Both the position numbers and the translations under genes were made by a program. From NCBI GenBank assembly GCA_004352715.1, contig SCFE01000022.1, forward strand, positions 2,550,377-2,614,376: 64,000 nucleotides of DNA, in the 5' to 3' direction. The notes beneath the pieces are model-generated. The model was not told the origin of the DNA and searched no databases. It worked only from the letters and a program-made list of their open reading frames with translations. Numbering within the stretch: the stretch's first letter is position 1; every line of letters begins with the position of its first letter. Source of the DNA: Hofstenia miamia (lineage: Eukaryota; Xenacoelomorpha; Acoela). Shown here one piece after another: positions 47,601-59,949 of this stretch.

Positions 47601-48484
47601 TTCATTTGAATTTTTTTACAATATTTAGCTGATATTTCAAATGAATAGTGTTATTAACTACTAATTACAAAAAAAATGAATAATAACAAAAATGAAAATC
47701 TTCACTGGCTATTGATAGTTTACTAATTTCAATTTATTTTACAGTCAATATTATTATAAAATATAAATCCTATCCATAATCTACTTGATATAAACTTTTG
47801 TTTGATGATTAATGGTTTTAATTCTTTCTTGAATTTTTTAGGTTCTCTATTATTTTCATTTCCTTTAGCAATTTATTCCAGTTATAAAATGAAGTATTAA
47901 TAAAAGATTGACTCATTATATTTTTATCAAATTTTACACATGAATAGTTTCTTGATCCTCAGTTTCTCAGAAAATGAAATGATATCTTGTCATAGGGTGG
48001 AATTTTATTGATATATTTGAAAAAATAAATTATAATATTATAAATAATTAACTGTTGGGTATTTTTAAGAATTTTTAATAATTTTATCAAAAACATTGAA
48101 ATATACTTTGACTTACAAAGTCATTGTCAGTTTTACAAATAATTCCCTCTAATTTTTACTTGATTTTGTAATAATATTATATTTCACAAAATCTTAATTA
48201 GGTATTAGTAGTAATATTTTATATATGTAAACATCTTTTGTATTTAGACTTGGTTGAAATGATCTAATTAGAATTTTTTAAATAGTGGTGATGTTTATAA
48301 AATTTCTTTGTTCTTTGTTCTATTTTACTTGACATGTTGTAGTAATACATGGTTTCAGTTTTTAATGAGGAATGCATAATTTAAAGCATTTTTCACCTCA
48401 ATTAACAATGTTTTCACTTTAAAGGAATTTCTTTATCAAATAATCATCTTAATACATAAGGGATTGAAGGCACTATGGTTTTTG
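44650..48484. repeat. Right arm of the long inverted repeat
   Basis: Reverse complement of 21930-26230 up to 48270, then continuing as at 37440-37675 until the gap at 48485. Includes the inverted twin (45294-45557, minus) of the 87-codon ORF. Confidence 0.85.
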
Positions 48485-49484
48485 NNNNNNNNNNNNNNNN
48501 NNNNNNNNNNNNNNNNNNNNNNNNNNNNNNNNNNNNNNNNNNNNNNNNNNNNNNNNNNNNNNNNNNNNNNNNNNNNNNNNNNNNNNNNNNNNNNNNNNNN
48601 NNNNNNNNNNNNNNNNNNNNNNNNNNNNNNNNNNNNNNNNNNNNNNNNNNNNNNNNNNNNNNNNNNNNNNNNNNNNNNNNNNNNNNNNNNNNNNNNNNNN
48701 NNNNNNNNNNNNNNNNNNNNNNNNNNNNNNNNNNNNNNNNNNNNNNNNNNNNNNNNNNNNNNNNNNNNNNNNNNNNNNNNNNNNNNNNNNNNNNNNNNNN
48801 NNNNNNNNNNNNNNNNNNNNNNNNNNNNNNNNNNNNNNNNNNNNNNNNNNNNNNNNNNNNNNNNNNNNNNNNNNNNNNNNNNNNNNNNNNNNNNNNNNNN
48901 NNNNNNNNNNNNNNNNNNNNNNNNNNNNNNNNNNNNNNNNNNNNNNNNNNNNNNNNNNNNNNNNNNNNNNNNNNNNNNNNNNNNNNNNNNNNNNNNNNNN
49001 NNNNNNNNNNNNNNNNNNNNNNNNNNNNNNNNNNNNNNNNNNNNNNNNNNNNNNNNNNNNNNNNNNNNNNNNNNNNNNNNNNNNNNNNNNNNNNNNNNNN
49101 NNNNNNNNNNNNNNNNNNNNNNNNNNNNNNNNNNNNNNNNNNNNNNNNNNNNNNNNNNNNNNNNNNNNNNNNNNNNNNNNNNNNNNNNNNNNNNNNNNNN
49201 NNNNNNNNNNNNNNNNNNNNNNNNNNNNNNNNNNNNNNNNNNNNNNNNNNNNNNNNNNNNNNNNNNNNNNNNNNNNNNNNNNNNNNNNNNNNNNNNNNNN
49301 NNNNNNNNNNNNNNNNNNNNNNNNNNNNNNNNNNNNNNNNNNNNNNNNNNNNNNNNNNNNNNNNNNNNNNNNNNNNNNNNNNNNNNNNNNNNNNNNNNNN
49401 NNNNNNNNNNNNNNNNNNNNNNNNNNNNNNNNNNNNNNNNNNNNNNNNNNNNNNNNNNNNNNNNNNNNNNNNNNNNNNNNNNNN
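48485..49484. other. Assembly gap, 1000 N
   Basis: Exactly 1000 N. Confidence 0.99.
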
Positions 49485-49904
49485 ATTTTAATAAATTGCT
49501 GTGAATTTGCAGTCTGATGCTAAATTTATTATAGACTTTATAGAAACTTTGTTTGTTTGTTAATTTTTAATTGAATTTGTTTAAATGAGTAATTGTCATG
49601 TGTTTTATATTGTGAATGTAATCTCGTTTGACTTGTATATTAATCATTAATTTAGATGCTACCATTTGAAATTCATGTGTAAATGCACATTGCGTTTGTT
49701 TCCTACAGAATTCCCCCCAAAAACAATGATGATAAACTAGTCTGATAGCCAAATTTAATAGTATGATATATGTGATCATTATAAGCAAAGTGTAGAATAA
49801 ATTACATTTTTGTCTTGTCTTAAACACGTATGTGGGTTTTACCACGTATGTTTATTAAATATTATTATTAATATTTATTTTTTATTTGGAAATATTTTTC
49901 GATT

Positions 49905-50650
49905 CCACTTTTTAAACAAGTATGTAAAGTGGGAAAGTAATACATGTAATTAAGTTAATGTGGGAAAGTAAAACTAAAAAAATGTAAGGTAATGTGGGAA
50001 AGTAAAAACTAAAAAAANNNNNNNNNNNNNNNNNNNNNNNNNNNNNNNNNNNNNNNNNNNNNNNNNNNNNNNNNNNNNNNNNNNNNNNNNNNNNNNNNNN
50101 NNNNNNNNNNNNNNNNNNNNNNNNNNNNNNNNNNNNNNNNNNNNNNNNNNNNNNNNNNNNNNNNNNNNNNNNNNNNNNNNNNNNNNNNNNNNNNNNNNNN
50201 NNNNNNNNNNNNNNNNNNNNNNNNNNNNNNNNNNNNNNNNNNNNNNNNNNNNNNNNNNNNNNNNNNNNNNNNNNNNNNNNNNNNNNNNNNNNNNNNNNNN
50301 NNNNNNNNNNNNNNNCTATTCCACTTTTTTAAACAAGTATGTAAATGTGGGAAAGTAATACATGTAAAGTAATTTAATGTGGGAAAGTAATACATGTAAT
50401 AATGTGGGAAAGTAAAACTAAAAAAAATGTAAGGTAATGTGGGAAAGTAAAAACTAAAAAAAATGTAAGTTAATGTGGGAAAGTAAAAAATGTAAAGTTA
50501 GTTAATGTGGGAAAGTAAAAAATGTAAAGTTAGGTAATTTGGGAAAGTAAAAACTAAAAAAAATTATGTTAATGTGGGAAAAGTAAAAATGTATGTTAAT
50601 GTGGGAAATTAAAAAATGTAAATTAATGTGGGAAAGTAAAAACTAAAAAA
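49905..50650 (+). repeat. AATGTGGGAAAGTAA minisatellite
   Basis: About a dozen copies of (A)ATGTGGGAAAGTAA(AA), spaced 25-40 bp with variable AACTAAAAAA or ATGTAAAGTTAG fillers, split by a 298-N gap (50018-50315). One unit occurs inverted at 38866-38880, next to the sister promoter region. Confidence 0.85.
50018..50315. other. 298-N gap inside the minisatellite
   Basis: Both flanks are minisatellite units, so the gap length is unreliable. Confidence 0.9.
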
Positions 50651-50699
50651 GTAAGAAAATGCAAACTAAATTATGCCACATAAATAACACAAAAACTAG

Positions 50700-50960
50700 T
50701 AAAAGTACATGCATGACGTCAGTAAGCACCCCCGGCATATATCCACGGCGTCTCAGGTCAAAGGCCACCCCTCTCGACCAATCACAAAAAAGTGTAACAG
50801 GCTTCTACCCACCTCTCGACCAATCAGCAAAAAGTGTAACAGGCTTCGAGCCCCCTCTCGACCAATCAGAAAAAAGTGAGATCTCCTTCTCCCCACCTCT
50901 CGACCAATCAGAAAAAAGTGAGATCTCCTTCACTTGACTCTATACTACTCCCAGAGTCTA
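50700..50960 (+). promoter_or_regulatory. CRE plus four CCAAT boxes at exact 42-bp spacing
   Basis: A perfect TGACGTCA lies at 50714-50721. Four tandem units carry CGACCAATCA, with CCAAT at 50778, 50820, 50862 and 50904. Later units also carry AGTGAGATCTCCTTC. The inverted sister copy (38691-38904) has one unit and lies upstream of a reverse-transcriptase ORF, so this is probably the duplicated promoter of a mobile element. The apparent ORF through it (50659-50937) is only the periodic repeat, since 42 is divisible by 3. Confidence 0.6.
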
Positions 50961-51036
50961 CGGCAGCTGATTGGAACAATCTTTCTGATAGGAATAGAAA
51001 ACATTTCAACAACAGAAAGTGAGGGAAGTACAGGCG

Positions 51037-51321
51037 TCATTCCAAGTGAACGAGACGGTAGCCCCGCACTTTACATCTGGAACCATTGAAAGCACGATGT
51101 TTATCAAGTCCTGAACGTTTACACAAATCAGAAGCATGCAGACATATGCTACAAATGTTAGTATTTAATGATAGCAAAGAAAGCTGCTGTGTGAGATTTG
51201 TGTGCGAATTGGATTGCTGAACATCTGAATTGTTGATTGAAAAATATTCGCAATCAAATCCAATACCTATAATTTCATTTAAATATGTTTCTCTTTTCTT
51301 ATTGCGTTTTCTTTGTTTCAT
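51037..51321 (-). CDS. Hypothetical Cys-containing ORF in a repeat block
   Basis: 94 codons, MKQRKRNKKRETYLNEIIG..., with SHTNLTQQLSLLSLN and a C-terminal CSICLHASDLCKRSGLDKHR region that hints at a zinc-binding motif. The repeat copy near 20200-20340 (minus) preserves parts of it (MKQ.K.NKK, SHT.LT.Q.SLLS) but with stops. It may be an exon carried by the repeat. Function unknown. Confidence 0.3.
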   Translation of the reverse strand: MKQRKRNKKRETYLNEIIGIGFDCEYFSINNSDVQQSNSHTNLTQQLSLLSLNTNICSICLHASDLCKRSGLDKHRAFNGSRCKVRGYRLVHLE

Positions 51322-52560
51322 TGATATTTTGATTGTATATGTTCTCTTGATGTTATGCTATAAATAATTTTCAAACCATTGAGTTTCTCACAAAATTGGA
51401 TTATTAAAGTTACAAACCAGAAAACCCTAGTAATGTATGTAGCTATGTGAAGTCATAAATGAAATAAGGTGAAAAAACATGCAAAAGTCGATAAAAATGT
51501 AACATGCAGTTGGCTGTTTTATCAATCATGACACCTTGTTTGAAATCTAGAGTGTTTTTCAAGTTGATTGTAAATGCTTACCACAATATTTACTATATTA
51601 AAGAACTATTAATGTGTTGAATGGCAAAATATACATTATTACAGTACGTCAGTCAAACGAAAATTTTGACTGTCTCCCTCATCATATTCAAATGCATTCA
51701 ATAGACACAAACACAATTTTCATAACATTGGCTTTACAGAAGGAAACCTTGCAATGAACAAATGATTACTTTTATCAAATCTCTTAATTTGTTATGTAGA
51801 AAGGAAACAGTGTTTTGGGTGCACAAGTACTTTTAGATGGGTGAATTAATGCATTACTATTATGGATACATCAGCTTACTTAAATGACGTTTGTTTCTCA
51901 AAATTCTTAGCGACTTGTCTTCTAATTACCCTGCACTTGGATAGTTTGCGTCTGAATAATATGCTATTAATTAGCTTTGTTTACCTATTTACAAACATTT
52001 TACGTGTTTAGAATGGCTAATTCAGCATGGAAGCACAAGTAACTTGCATGGGCGAATTAATGCATTACTATTATGGATACATTTGCTTACAATGATTTCC
52101 TGTGTCAACTACGAAAAAAAATGTTGATACCTCTGTGAAAATTTGCTAGATGCGGTGAAGCTCTGCACAACAACTTGGTCTGCACAAACCAGCTCATATA
52201 CAATACGTTTTATTTCATGTGTGTAATGGTTATGCATGGCGAATATTTATTTTATTTTGTATTTGGATATTTGTGAAAGCAAACGTGCTTGGCCGTGTAT
52301 ATCAGATATTTCAATTTTTTATTGATTCATCAATGGTATATTTCATATTCTTTGGCGGATATTTCTATCTTGTTTTTGAAAATGTGCGTCTATTTCACGC
52401 AATTATAGTGTTTAAGTTTAGCAAACCATTTCTCCACTTTGTATTTGGTACCAGAAAACGAGTTTTGCCTCTATCAATTATATTCCTTGTTGTGTGATTA
52501 AACATTGTTACACGAAACACAGCTTACGAACTTCATCACTCAGAGCCATTGTTTAAATTA
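51170..52560 (+). repeat. Interspersed repeat copy (family of 20220-21310)
   Basis: Collinear with 20220-21310 (see there). It has an extra ~190-bp internal duplication around 51850-52080, in which GGGTGAATTAATGCATTACTATTATGGATAC (split over 20 bases) occurs twice. The short ORF 52219-52497 is chance. Confidence 0.8.
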
Positions 52561-53089
52561 CACGTTTACATTAGTACAATTTATACACAAATGCTAAAAT
52601 TGTTGTTTTTTTTTACCTCTTCCATACGATATCTTTGATAAATTTTAATACATAATAAAATATAGGTCTATACAAGTGTAGGCTTTTACATCTATGAATT
52701 ATTTTGCTTGAAACATAGTGCTGCATGTTTAAACATTGTTACAACAAAGGCGCTTTAAGTGAAATTTGGCAACAAAAATATCAGTTTGCCTAATTCCTAG
52801 AAATCAAAAATTCTCACTTTGATCTGAACACATTACCTAAAAATTAATTTGCTCAATTTAGTTTTGTCAAAAATCTTTCGTAGCTAGATGGCGTCCAATA
52901 GAATCGCTTCATTTCCACATGGCAAATAGTCATGGGTGTCCCATTGGTACGGGCTCATGGCCATCTCTTACTGCTCATAAATATTCAAAAAAACCAGGGC
53001 ACCTACTATGGTTTATTGAGGTACACAATTTTGCCAGACAAACAATTTAAAAAGTATCATCTAATATAACTCACTGAAGTCTATAACTT
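52561..53089. other. Non-coding stretch with repeat fragments
   Basis: 52870-52960 is an inverted copy of the GCCATGTGGAAATGAA...TTCTATTGGA(C/T)GCCATCT block seen at 27140-27180 and 56465-56505. Nothing else recognised. Confidence 0.55.
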
Positions 53090-54760
53090 AGTAATTAGAT
53101 ATATGGTGAGGACTGTTAAGAGAATAACCAAAAATTTTTAATTTTTTTGTTAATATCTCATGATTAATAGAATCGAATGGTTTTGAGAGGTCAAGACAAG
53201 CAATCGCAACAAATTTATTAATCTAATAATGCTCTCCATTTTTGGTCGCTCATATAAGTGCGTTTGATGTTGAGTAATTTTTTTCTGAAACCAAATTGTG
53301 ATTTGAACAATAGTTTATGATTATTTAAATGAAGTTTAATTTGTTCATGTAATAGTCTTTCAAATATTTTATAGATATAGTTGGATAGTTTTTGCGACAC
53401 TTTGGTAGTCTTGTTTATAAATTAGAGTATAATGAGCTGTTTCAAGAAAAATAATTCATCTTAAGCATTCATTAAAGATGTAATTTAAAGGCTTGTTTGA
53501 TTTTAGTTTCTTGATTGCCTTAATCACTTCAAAACGTGTTATATTTCCTGGAATTTTATTTGAGGACCTTTATAATTACCTAGGTTTGGAAATGCTTGAT
53601 TTAAAATACTGAAAATTTCAAAATTGGTGACGTAGTGATTTCTTTCAGGGTCTACAATTTTTTGTATGGGAGAAGATGTTGATTTTGTACAATTCGAGAT
53701 TTCGTTAATCAATCACTATTTACTCTTTTGGTTCGGTAATTTTTTGTATTCATGTTTAATATACTCATAGTAAGCTTTACGATTTTCTATATTAGAAATA
53801 TTTCTAGCTTTTTTGTATAATGCATAACTTTCAGGAGTACGGGCGTTAGAAAAAAATTTAAAAGCGTCATTTTTTTGTTATTGTTTGCAGAAATCGGAAA
53901 TCCAAAGCTTGTTATTCATTTTATTTTTGCGAGAATGATTAGTAACATGGCTCTTCTTTTCCGGACAATATTCATCTAGATAGGATTCAAGACTATCAAA
54001 GTTTTTGATAATGTTAGGATCAATTGCAACATATACAGAAGNNNNNNNNNNNNNNNNNNNNNNNNNNNNNNNNNNNNNNNNNNNNNNNNNNNNNNNNNNN
54101 NNNNNNNNNNNNNNNNNNNNNNNNNNNNNNNNNNNNNNNNNNNNNNNNNNNNNNNNNNNNNNNNNNNNNNNNNNNNNNNNNNNNNNNNNNNNNNNNNNNN
54201 NNNNNNNNNNNNNNNNNNNNNNNNNNNNNNNNNNNNNNNNNNNNNNNNNNNNNNNNNNNNNNNNNNNNNNNNNNNNNNNNNNNNNNNNNNNNTTTTTTTC
54301 AGGACAATATTCATCTAAATAGGATTCAAGAATATCAAGAAAGCTTTTGATCATGTTGCTAGGATCAACCGCAACGTATACAGAAGACCAAGTTTCACGT
54401 GAAAGAGCATTTTTCAGCTTATCTATATTATCGGACGTTTTTTCGCGAATAGTGATCCATTTTTTGGATATCTCAGAGCGTATTTTAGCTTTAGGGAAAC
54501 TGGCTGATATTATACAGTGATCAGAGAATGGACATTCAGAGGAGTAGTGCAATATAGTCATTTTTTATTAAATTTCATTTAGATAGGATTCAAGAATATC
54601 AAAGTTTTTGATCATGTTGTTAGGATCAATTGCTACGTATACAGAAGTCCAAATTTCACGTGAAAGTGAGTTTTTCAGGTTATCTATATTATCAAAAGTT
54701 TTTTCGCGAATAGTGATTCATTTTTTGGATAATTTCAAAAATAGTTAAAAATCAATAATT
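53090..54760 (-). pseudogene. Dead LINE (CR1/Jockey-like) ORF2: endonuclease end to RT start
   Basis: Read on the minus strand: FSDHCIISASFPKAKIR (SDH motif of the APE endonuclease, near 54500), then SRETWSSVYVAVD and ESYLDEYCPEK. Next comes ARTPESYALYKKARNISN (the Tyr/Lys-rich linker, ~53800), then KIFERLLHEQIKLHLNNHKLLFKSQFGFRKK (split over 20 residues; positions 53280-53380) and ACLDLSKPFDSINHEIL (RT motif A, ~53150). Several frame changes and stops occur. The SVYVA..P...K...LESYL segment is present three times (53905-54041, 54293-54480, 54575-54740), with a 251-N gap between the first two. Inactive. Confidence 0.75.
54042..54292. other. 251-N gap between similar LINE segments
   Basis: The flanks are diverged copies of the same ESYLDEYCPEK-coding segment, so this is a tandem duplication or alternative-allele join. 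Confidence 0.8.
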
Positions 54761-54766
54761 AAATTA

Positions 54767-55713
54767 CAGGGTGTCCATTAAATATTTGCCAAAATATAAG
54801 GCTGATAAATCGTATCTGCATTATTCAATGGATGTAATTACGCTATGGTCTTGTCGCTAATTTGTGGGGATTCGATTTTTTTGTTCAAATGCTTCACCTT
54901 TCATTTCGAATTTCAAATTAATTATTTAAAAATCGTTCAGAATCAGTTTGCATTTAATTTAAAATGGATCTTGAACTTTCCGATAAAATTTTGCTTTTGG
55001 AATGTTATATTATTGGTGGAAAGTCAATCACCACTGCCATACCCTCCTACTCTTTGTTTTTTTAGATCGATGAATAAGAGTGTTCATAGAATAAAAGAGA
55101 AACGTTTCAAAATCTTTTGGAATTGTGCTTTTCAATAATTCTGATCGAGTACTCTTTTTGAGTGATCTTCTCAATTGCTNTTTTTACAGTGTATATTTTT
55201 GTGTTTTCCCTCCTACTCTTTGTTTTTTTAGATCGATGAATAAGAGTGTTCAGAGAATAAAAGAGAAACGTTTCAAAATCTTTTGGAATTGTGCTTTTCA
55301 ATAATTCTGATCGAGTACTCTTTTTGAGTGATCTTCTCAATTGCTACTGTAATGATTACTCTGTTTATTGTTTTGCCTACACAAAAATAAAATGTGTGTA
55401 ATTTAGCGAAAGTTAATGATACTTTTTCGTATCCACAACATTACATTTGATTGAATAATTGGATAACCAATTGGATGCATATTTGATTGAATAGTGAATA
55501 AACAAAATCAAATCGAAATTGAAATTAGGGTAAATTAGATGTCCATTTCCCAAGTTTTCTCCATAAATCAAACTAAAAATGAAGCATGTAATATAAGCAA
55601 AAATCCAAATCCCTACACATAATAAGCAAGATAAGAACGTTACCATGCTCATAAAACCATTTTCCTATGAATTACCAGCTTTTAATTTTGGCAAGTATTT
55701 AATGGACACCCTG
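54767..55713. mobile_element. Non-autonomous mariner-type element (MITE) with 29-bp TIRs and TA target site
   Basis: Left end CAGGGTGTCCATTAAATATT, right end (reverse complement) CAGGGTGTCCATTAAATACT. The TIRs are 29 bp with one mismatch. TA flanks both sides (54765-54766 and 55714-55715). No transposase is recognised in the 947 bp. 55046-55179 and 55210-55344 are duplicated around a single N at 55180, probably an assembly join, so the true length may be shorter. Confidence 0.88.
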
Positions 55714-55715
55714 TA

Positions 55716-56439
55716 AAACAAATTATCTCATCATCTCTACTGAATTTAAAAAACAGTTGATAATATTTATATACAATGCAGCAACATGATAATAAATAAC
55801 TGAGAAAACAAAATATCTTGCAATTGTTATAGACAAACAATTGACATTTGAAAGTCACATTAATAGTCTCTGGTTTAATCTTTTTAATAAGAATCCTAAA
55901 GTTAAAAAATTCTCTCCACAAAAACCCTAATGCATTTATATTAAAAATTTTCCATTCTCAACTGTTGTATGGGTTGCCCTTCTAAGTAGCAACATACTCA
56001 TTATACATGCATTGAATTAGAATACTACCCAACAATTATCTTGTTCAGCTAACAAACATATATATTCTTTAATAACAAAAATACATGTCTCTCCAATAGT
56101 GCTTTATTCAAGATTTCATATTTTAAATAATTCCAAATGACCACATTGGATCATTAGCTCTGGTTTTTTCTTAGCCATGTTTTGACAAAAGAGCTGGGAT
56201 TCCATGTCCCTAAAGGGAGACCAAGTTAATTGGCATCAAATTTGCTACGTTTTCACCTGTAAGACGATTCTCTTGTCTGAGTAAATATGATTCCTTTTGA
56301 AAAAACTTCATTTGTATCTAAACTATCTGCCTTATTTACAAGTTTTTTTAAGCAAGCCTGACTTCTAGGATAGTTCACTGTCTATGAAATATTTCGTAAC
56401 ATATGACGGACAGAGGAGGCTACATTGGGACACCCTAAA
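55716..56439. other. Non-coding stretch
   Basis: No gene or repeat recognised. AT-rich. Confidence 0.45.
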
Positions 56440-58560
56440 GTTCTCGTAACACCTGTGGCTATTTGCCATGTGGAAATGAAGCAATTCTATTGGACGCCAT
56501 CTAGCAAAGAAATATTTTTGACTAAATTAAATTTAGCAAATTAATTTTTTGACGATGTTTTTATTTTTGATTGCTAGGATTTGGGCAAAGTGATATAATT
56601 GATGACAAGAAATGTTTTGACAATATTAAATTGAGCATAACAATATTCAGACAAAGTTTTACTTTTTGAATTCTATGATTTTTGGCAAACTGAAGTAATT
56701 ATTGACGAGGTTTAGTTAATGATAAATCAATAAAATGTCTGATATGCATGACAAAAGCAAGTTTGTGTTCAACAATATCCAAAATACAAAATGGAAGAAA
56801 TATTCAACATGCTTAAGCATTACACACATATGAAACAAAATGTATTGTATATGAGCTGTTTTTGTGCAGAATGAGTTGTTGTGCAGAGTGTAATATCCTC
56901 AACCAGGCCTTTGTTGCCATGTGTTCTTGTTATTAACTATCACTCAATTAATGGCGGGTGAGGATTTACTAGTTCAATAGACTGCTAGACATTTCCTCTC
57001 TGCTTAGCTAGTTACGCTGATTGAAGGATAACTATCACTATTTAGGTGACAAAGCCATGCAGTTTATTCTCTGATTGAAAGCTGTGGGCCACTGCCTGAA
57101 GCCAATCTCCACACAACAGTTCCTCTCCTTCATTAATGATTGACCAAGTTCGTTGCACCATCTCAGCTCAATCGAACATTAATTATGTGTACCTTACATT
57201 AACTCAGTGCATGTACTCATGTCAAAGCATTACTGACTTAAACTCATGTTTTTGTAAAGTGTTTGTTGAACTGAATAAGTAAAGCAACCAGGCATTGATA
57301 CTAGCTGCACTATTTAATATCAAACTACCCATTACCATAAAACTATCGGCCTTTAATAATTAATTAATTGCAGCTTCCTACACTTACATTTAATAGTAAT
57401 ACATGTAAAGTCATTTATTTGGTCAATTATTGTCAAGTCTCCTATTTTTAATAATACAGATATAACCCTAATTGTTGGCTATCCAGCCATTTTGTGAATC
57501 TATTATAATGTACATGTAGTGATCAATAGTCAGACTAAGCAAGAATTGAAAAACTCCCTATCCATAACTTAAGTGTGGTTTTGTGACTGGCACAAGGACC
57601 CTTCGAATCGCTCCCGTGATGGACTCCAGCCACTACTCGACACAACTTGCTTAGCTGAACATTTTAATAAATGTCAAGCCAGATAAATGAAGATAATAAA
57701 TCAAAATAAACTCCAAAGAATTTATTGTTCATCAAATTCCACTTAAATTCTAAGCTATTTATTTAAAAAGTTTTAAGTACATGCCAATTTCAAATTTTGA
57801 ATTAATCTTCTGCCAATATGGCTGTTCTGACGTAAGCGTAATTTCACTTGTTACAATTTGTCTAATATTTCTTAATCAGCTACTCCATTTTTCTCATAAT
57901 GTGCATATTGTAACTTAGTTGCATAATACAAATGAATAAGATATCTAACTAAATTTTACAATCACTTATAATCAATTTTTTGATCACTGCTAGTCTTTTC
58001 GACGCTATTCCTTTTGGTTTGCAGCTTGTTCCTTTGGATGATGCTACACAGAGCATCACCACATCTAGCAAATTTTCACAGAGGTATCACCATTTATTTT
58101 CATAGTTGACATGGGAAATCATGATGACCAAACTTGCTAAATAGATCATTGACTACATTGTAAGCTGGTGTATCCATAATAGTAATGCATTAATTCATCC
58201 ATCCAAAATTACTCATACTTCCATGTTGAATAAACCTTTCTAAATGTGTAAATGTATGTAAATGGGTAAACAAAGTTAGTTAATAATGTATTATTCAGAT
58301 GCAAAAAATACAGATGCATGGTATTTAAAAGGCAAATCACTAAGAATTTTGAGAAATAAATGTCATTTAATATAAATAATGAAAAACAAGATATATAAAA
58401 TCCCAATAGTATAAATTCATTTTAAAGTGGAAATGTTAAAAAAGTATGCTCAGTTAACTGTAAAATACCATAATATACATAACCAGTGAAAACAAAAGAT
58501 GGAAAAAGTATGTAACATACCCTGCTATTTGTATGTAGACACATTTGAAATTGTCAGACT
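56440..58560 (+). repeat. Composite repeat block, rearranged relative to 27125-30950
   Basis: 56455-56620 matches 27125-27295, 56740-56890 matches 27856-28000, 56880-58060 matches 29560-30950 and 58062-58560 matches 28012-28560. All are same-strand, but the order differs: at 27-31 kb the 28012-28560 piece precedes the 29560 block; here it follows. Confidence 0.7.
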
Positions 58561-58899
58561 GCCCTGCTTTTACCTATCATTAACCCAATGAGTTGATTAG
58601 TTACAAATTCAATAAATTCTTTTATACAATGCAAAGTATCAATTGGTTCAGGCTGACCACACTAATATTATTGAGGTGAAACCATTTAATTGATTCCATA
58701 GTACTCTGCTAAAATTAATAGTAGTGAATGCTATTGTAAAAACATAGAGTTCATACATGCTGATATGAAATAATCAACCACAAGGTTAGATAGTAGAGGT
58801 GCATAAATGTACATAATAAATATTTTGTATTAATCATTAACAAAATGTTTACAAAAAAAATTTGAAAGCTAGAAACCACTAAGAAATTTTGTAAAACAA

Positions 58900-59370
58900 G
58901 TACAAAGCAATAATATACCTCCTGACAAAACGAAAATCAATGTGTAATTTATAGTTTCAGTAAGCTACTAGTTATAAAAATAGTAAATTTAGAGTGTATG
59001 TGATTAAAAAAAATATTCAACATAGAAAAAATCAATATGTATAATTTAGTTTAATGTCAAAATTTAAAAAACATGCTTGATTAAGTGTGAAATATTATAA
59101 TATACTTAGATGATGAAAACAATTTTAATACATGTTTGGTAAATATCATCCAAATGACACAACAAAGCAAAAATCAATGTGTATAATTTATAGTTTTGGT
59201 AAGTTGCTAGTTATAAAGATAGAAAATTTAAATTGCATACAATTAAACAAAATATTAAACATAGCAAAAATCAACATGTATAATTTAGTTTAAAGGGCAA
59301 AATTTAAAAAATATACTCAATTAAGCATGAAATAATATAATATGCATAGGTTATCAAGCAAAATTATCAA
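58900..59370. repeat. Two ~240-bp direct repeat units
   Basis: 58927-59120 and 59167-59350 share AATCAATGTGTATAATTTATAG, CTAGTTATAAA and TTAAAAAA(C/T)AT blocks. Related to 28380-28450 and 58430-58500. Confidence 0.65.
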
Positions 59371-59949
59371 CATACCTCATTGTTTGCATGTAGAGTCATT
59401 CACCAGTCCAAAATGCACTGCCTTCAATCTTTGACCTGTCACCAATTTGTGTTGTTCTTCATTGTTATATGGCAATAAACAAGTCTTTTTAAAGTGAAAA
59501 CGTCTTTAATAGAAGTGAAACATGCTTTAAATTATGCATACATTGTTGAGAAACTATGTGTGATGTGTATTCATTCTCTGCCTCCCCCAATGCAATGTAG
59601 GGGTCATAGAAATTAGAATATGTTTTCCAGATGATTCACCATTCCTCTAGCAAGCATAGTGCCACACACATCTGTTTTCCTTTTCAATTGTCAAAATAGT
59701 CAGAATTCCATGCTATGCTATGCTTTTTTCTAAATGCATACACTTGTAAATGCATGGACTGAGTTATATGATAAATATTTTGTATTAATCAAAAGTTCTA
59801 GAATAATTCAATACATGTAATTTAGTTGTTAGTTAAAAATAAGAAATTAAAGAAAATGATTAAGTATAAATTTTTGCTCTCAATCAATTACTAGTTGAAG
59901 ATGAATAGAAAATTAGACACATGTGATTAAAATAAAAACTATTTGATAA

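Noticed and set aside
50659-50937. 92-codon repetitive protein with PPLDQSxKS repeats
   Set aside because: Periodicity comes from a 42-bp DNA repeat carrying CCAAT boxes; 42 is divisible by 3, so an open frame is expected.
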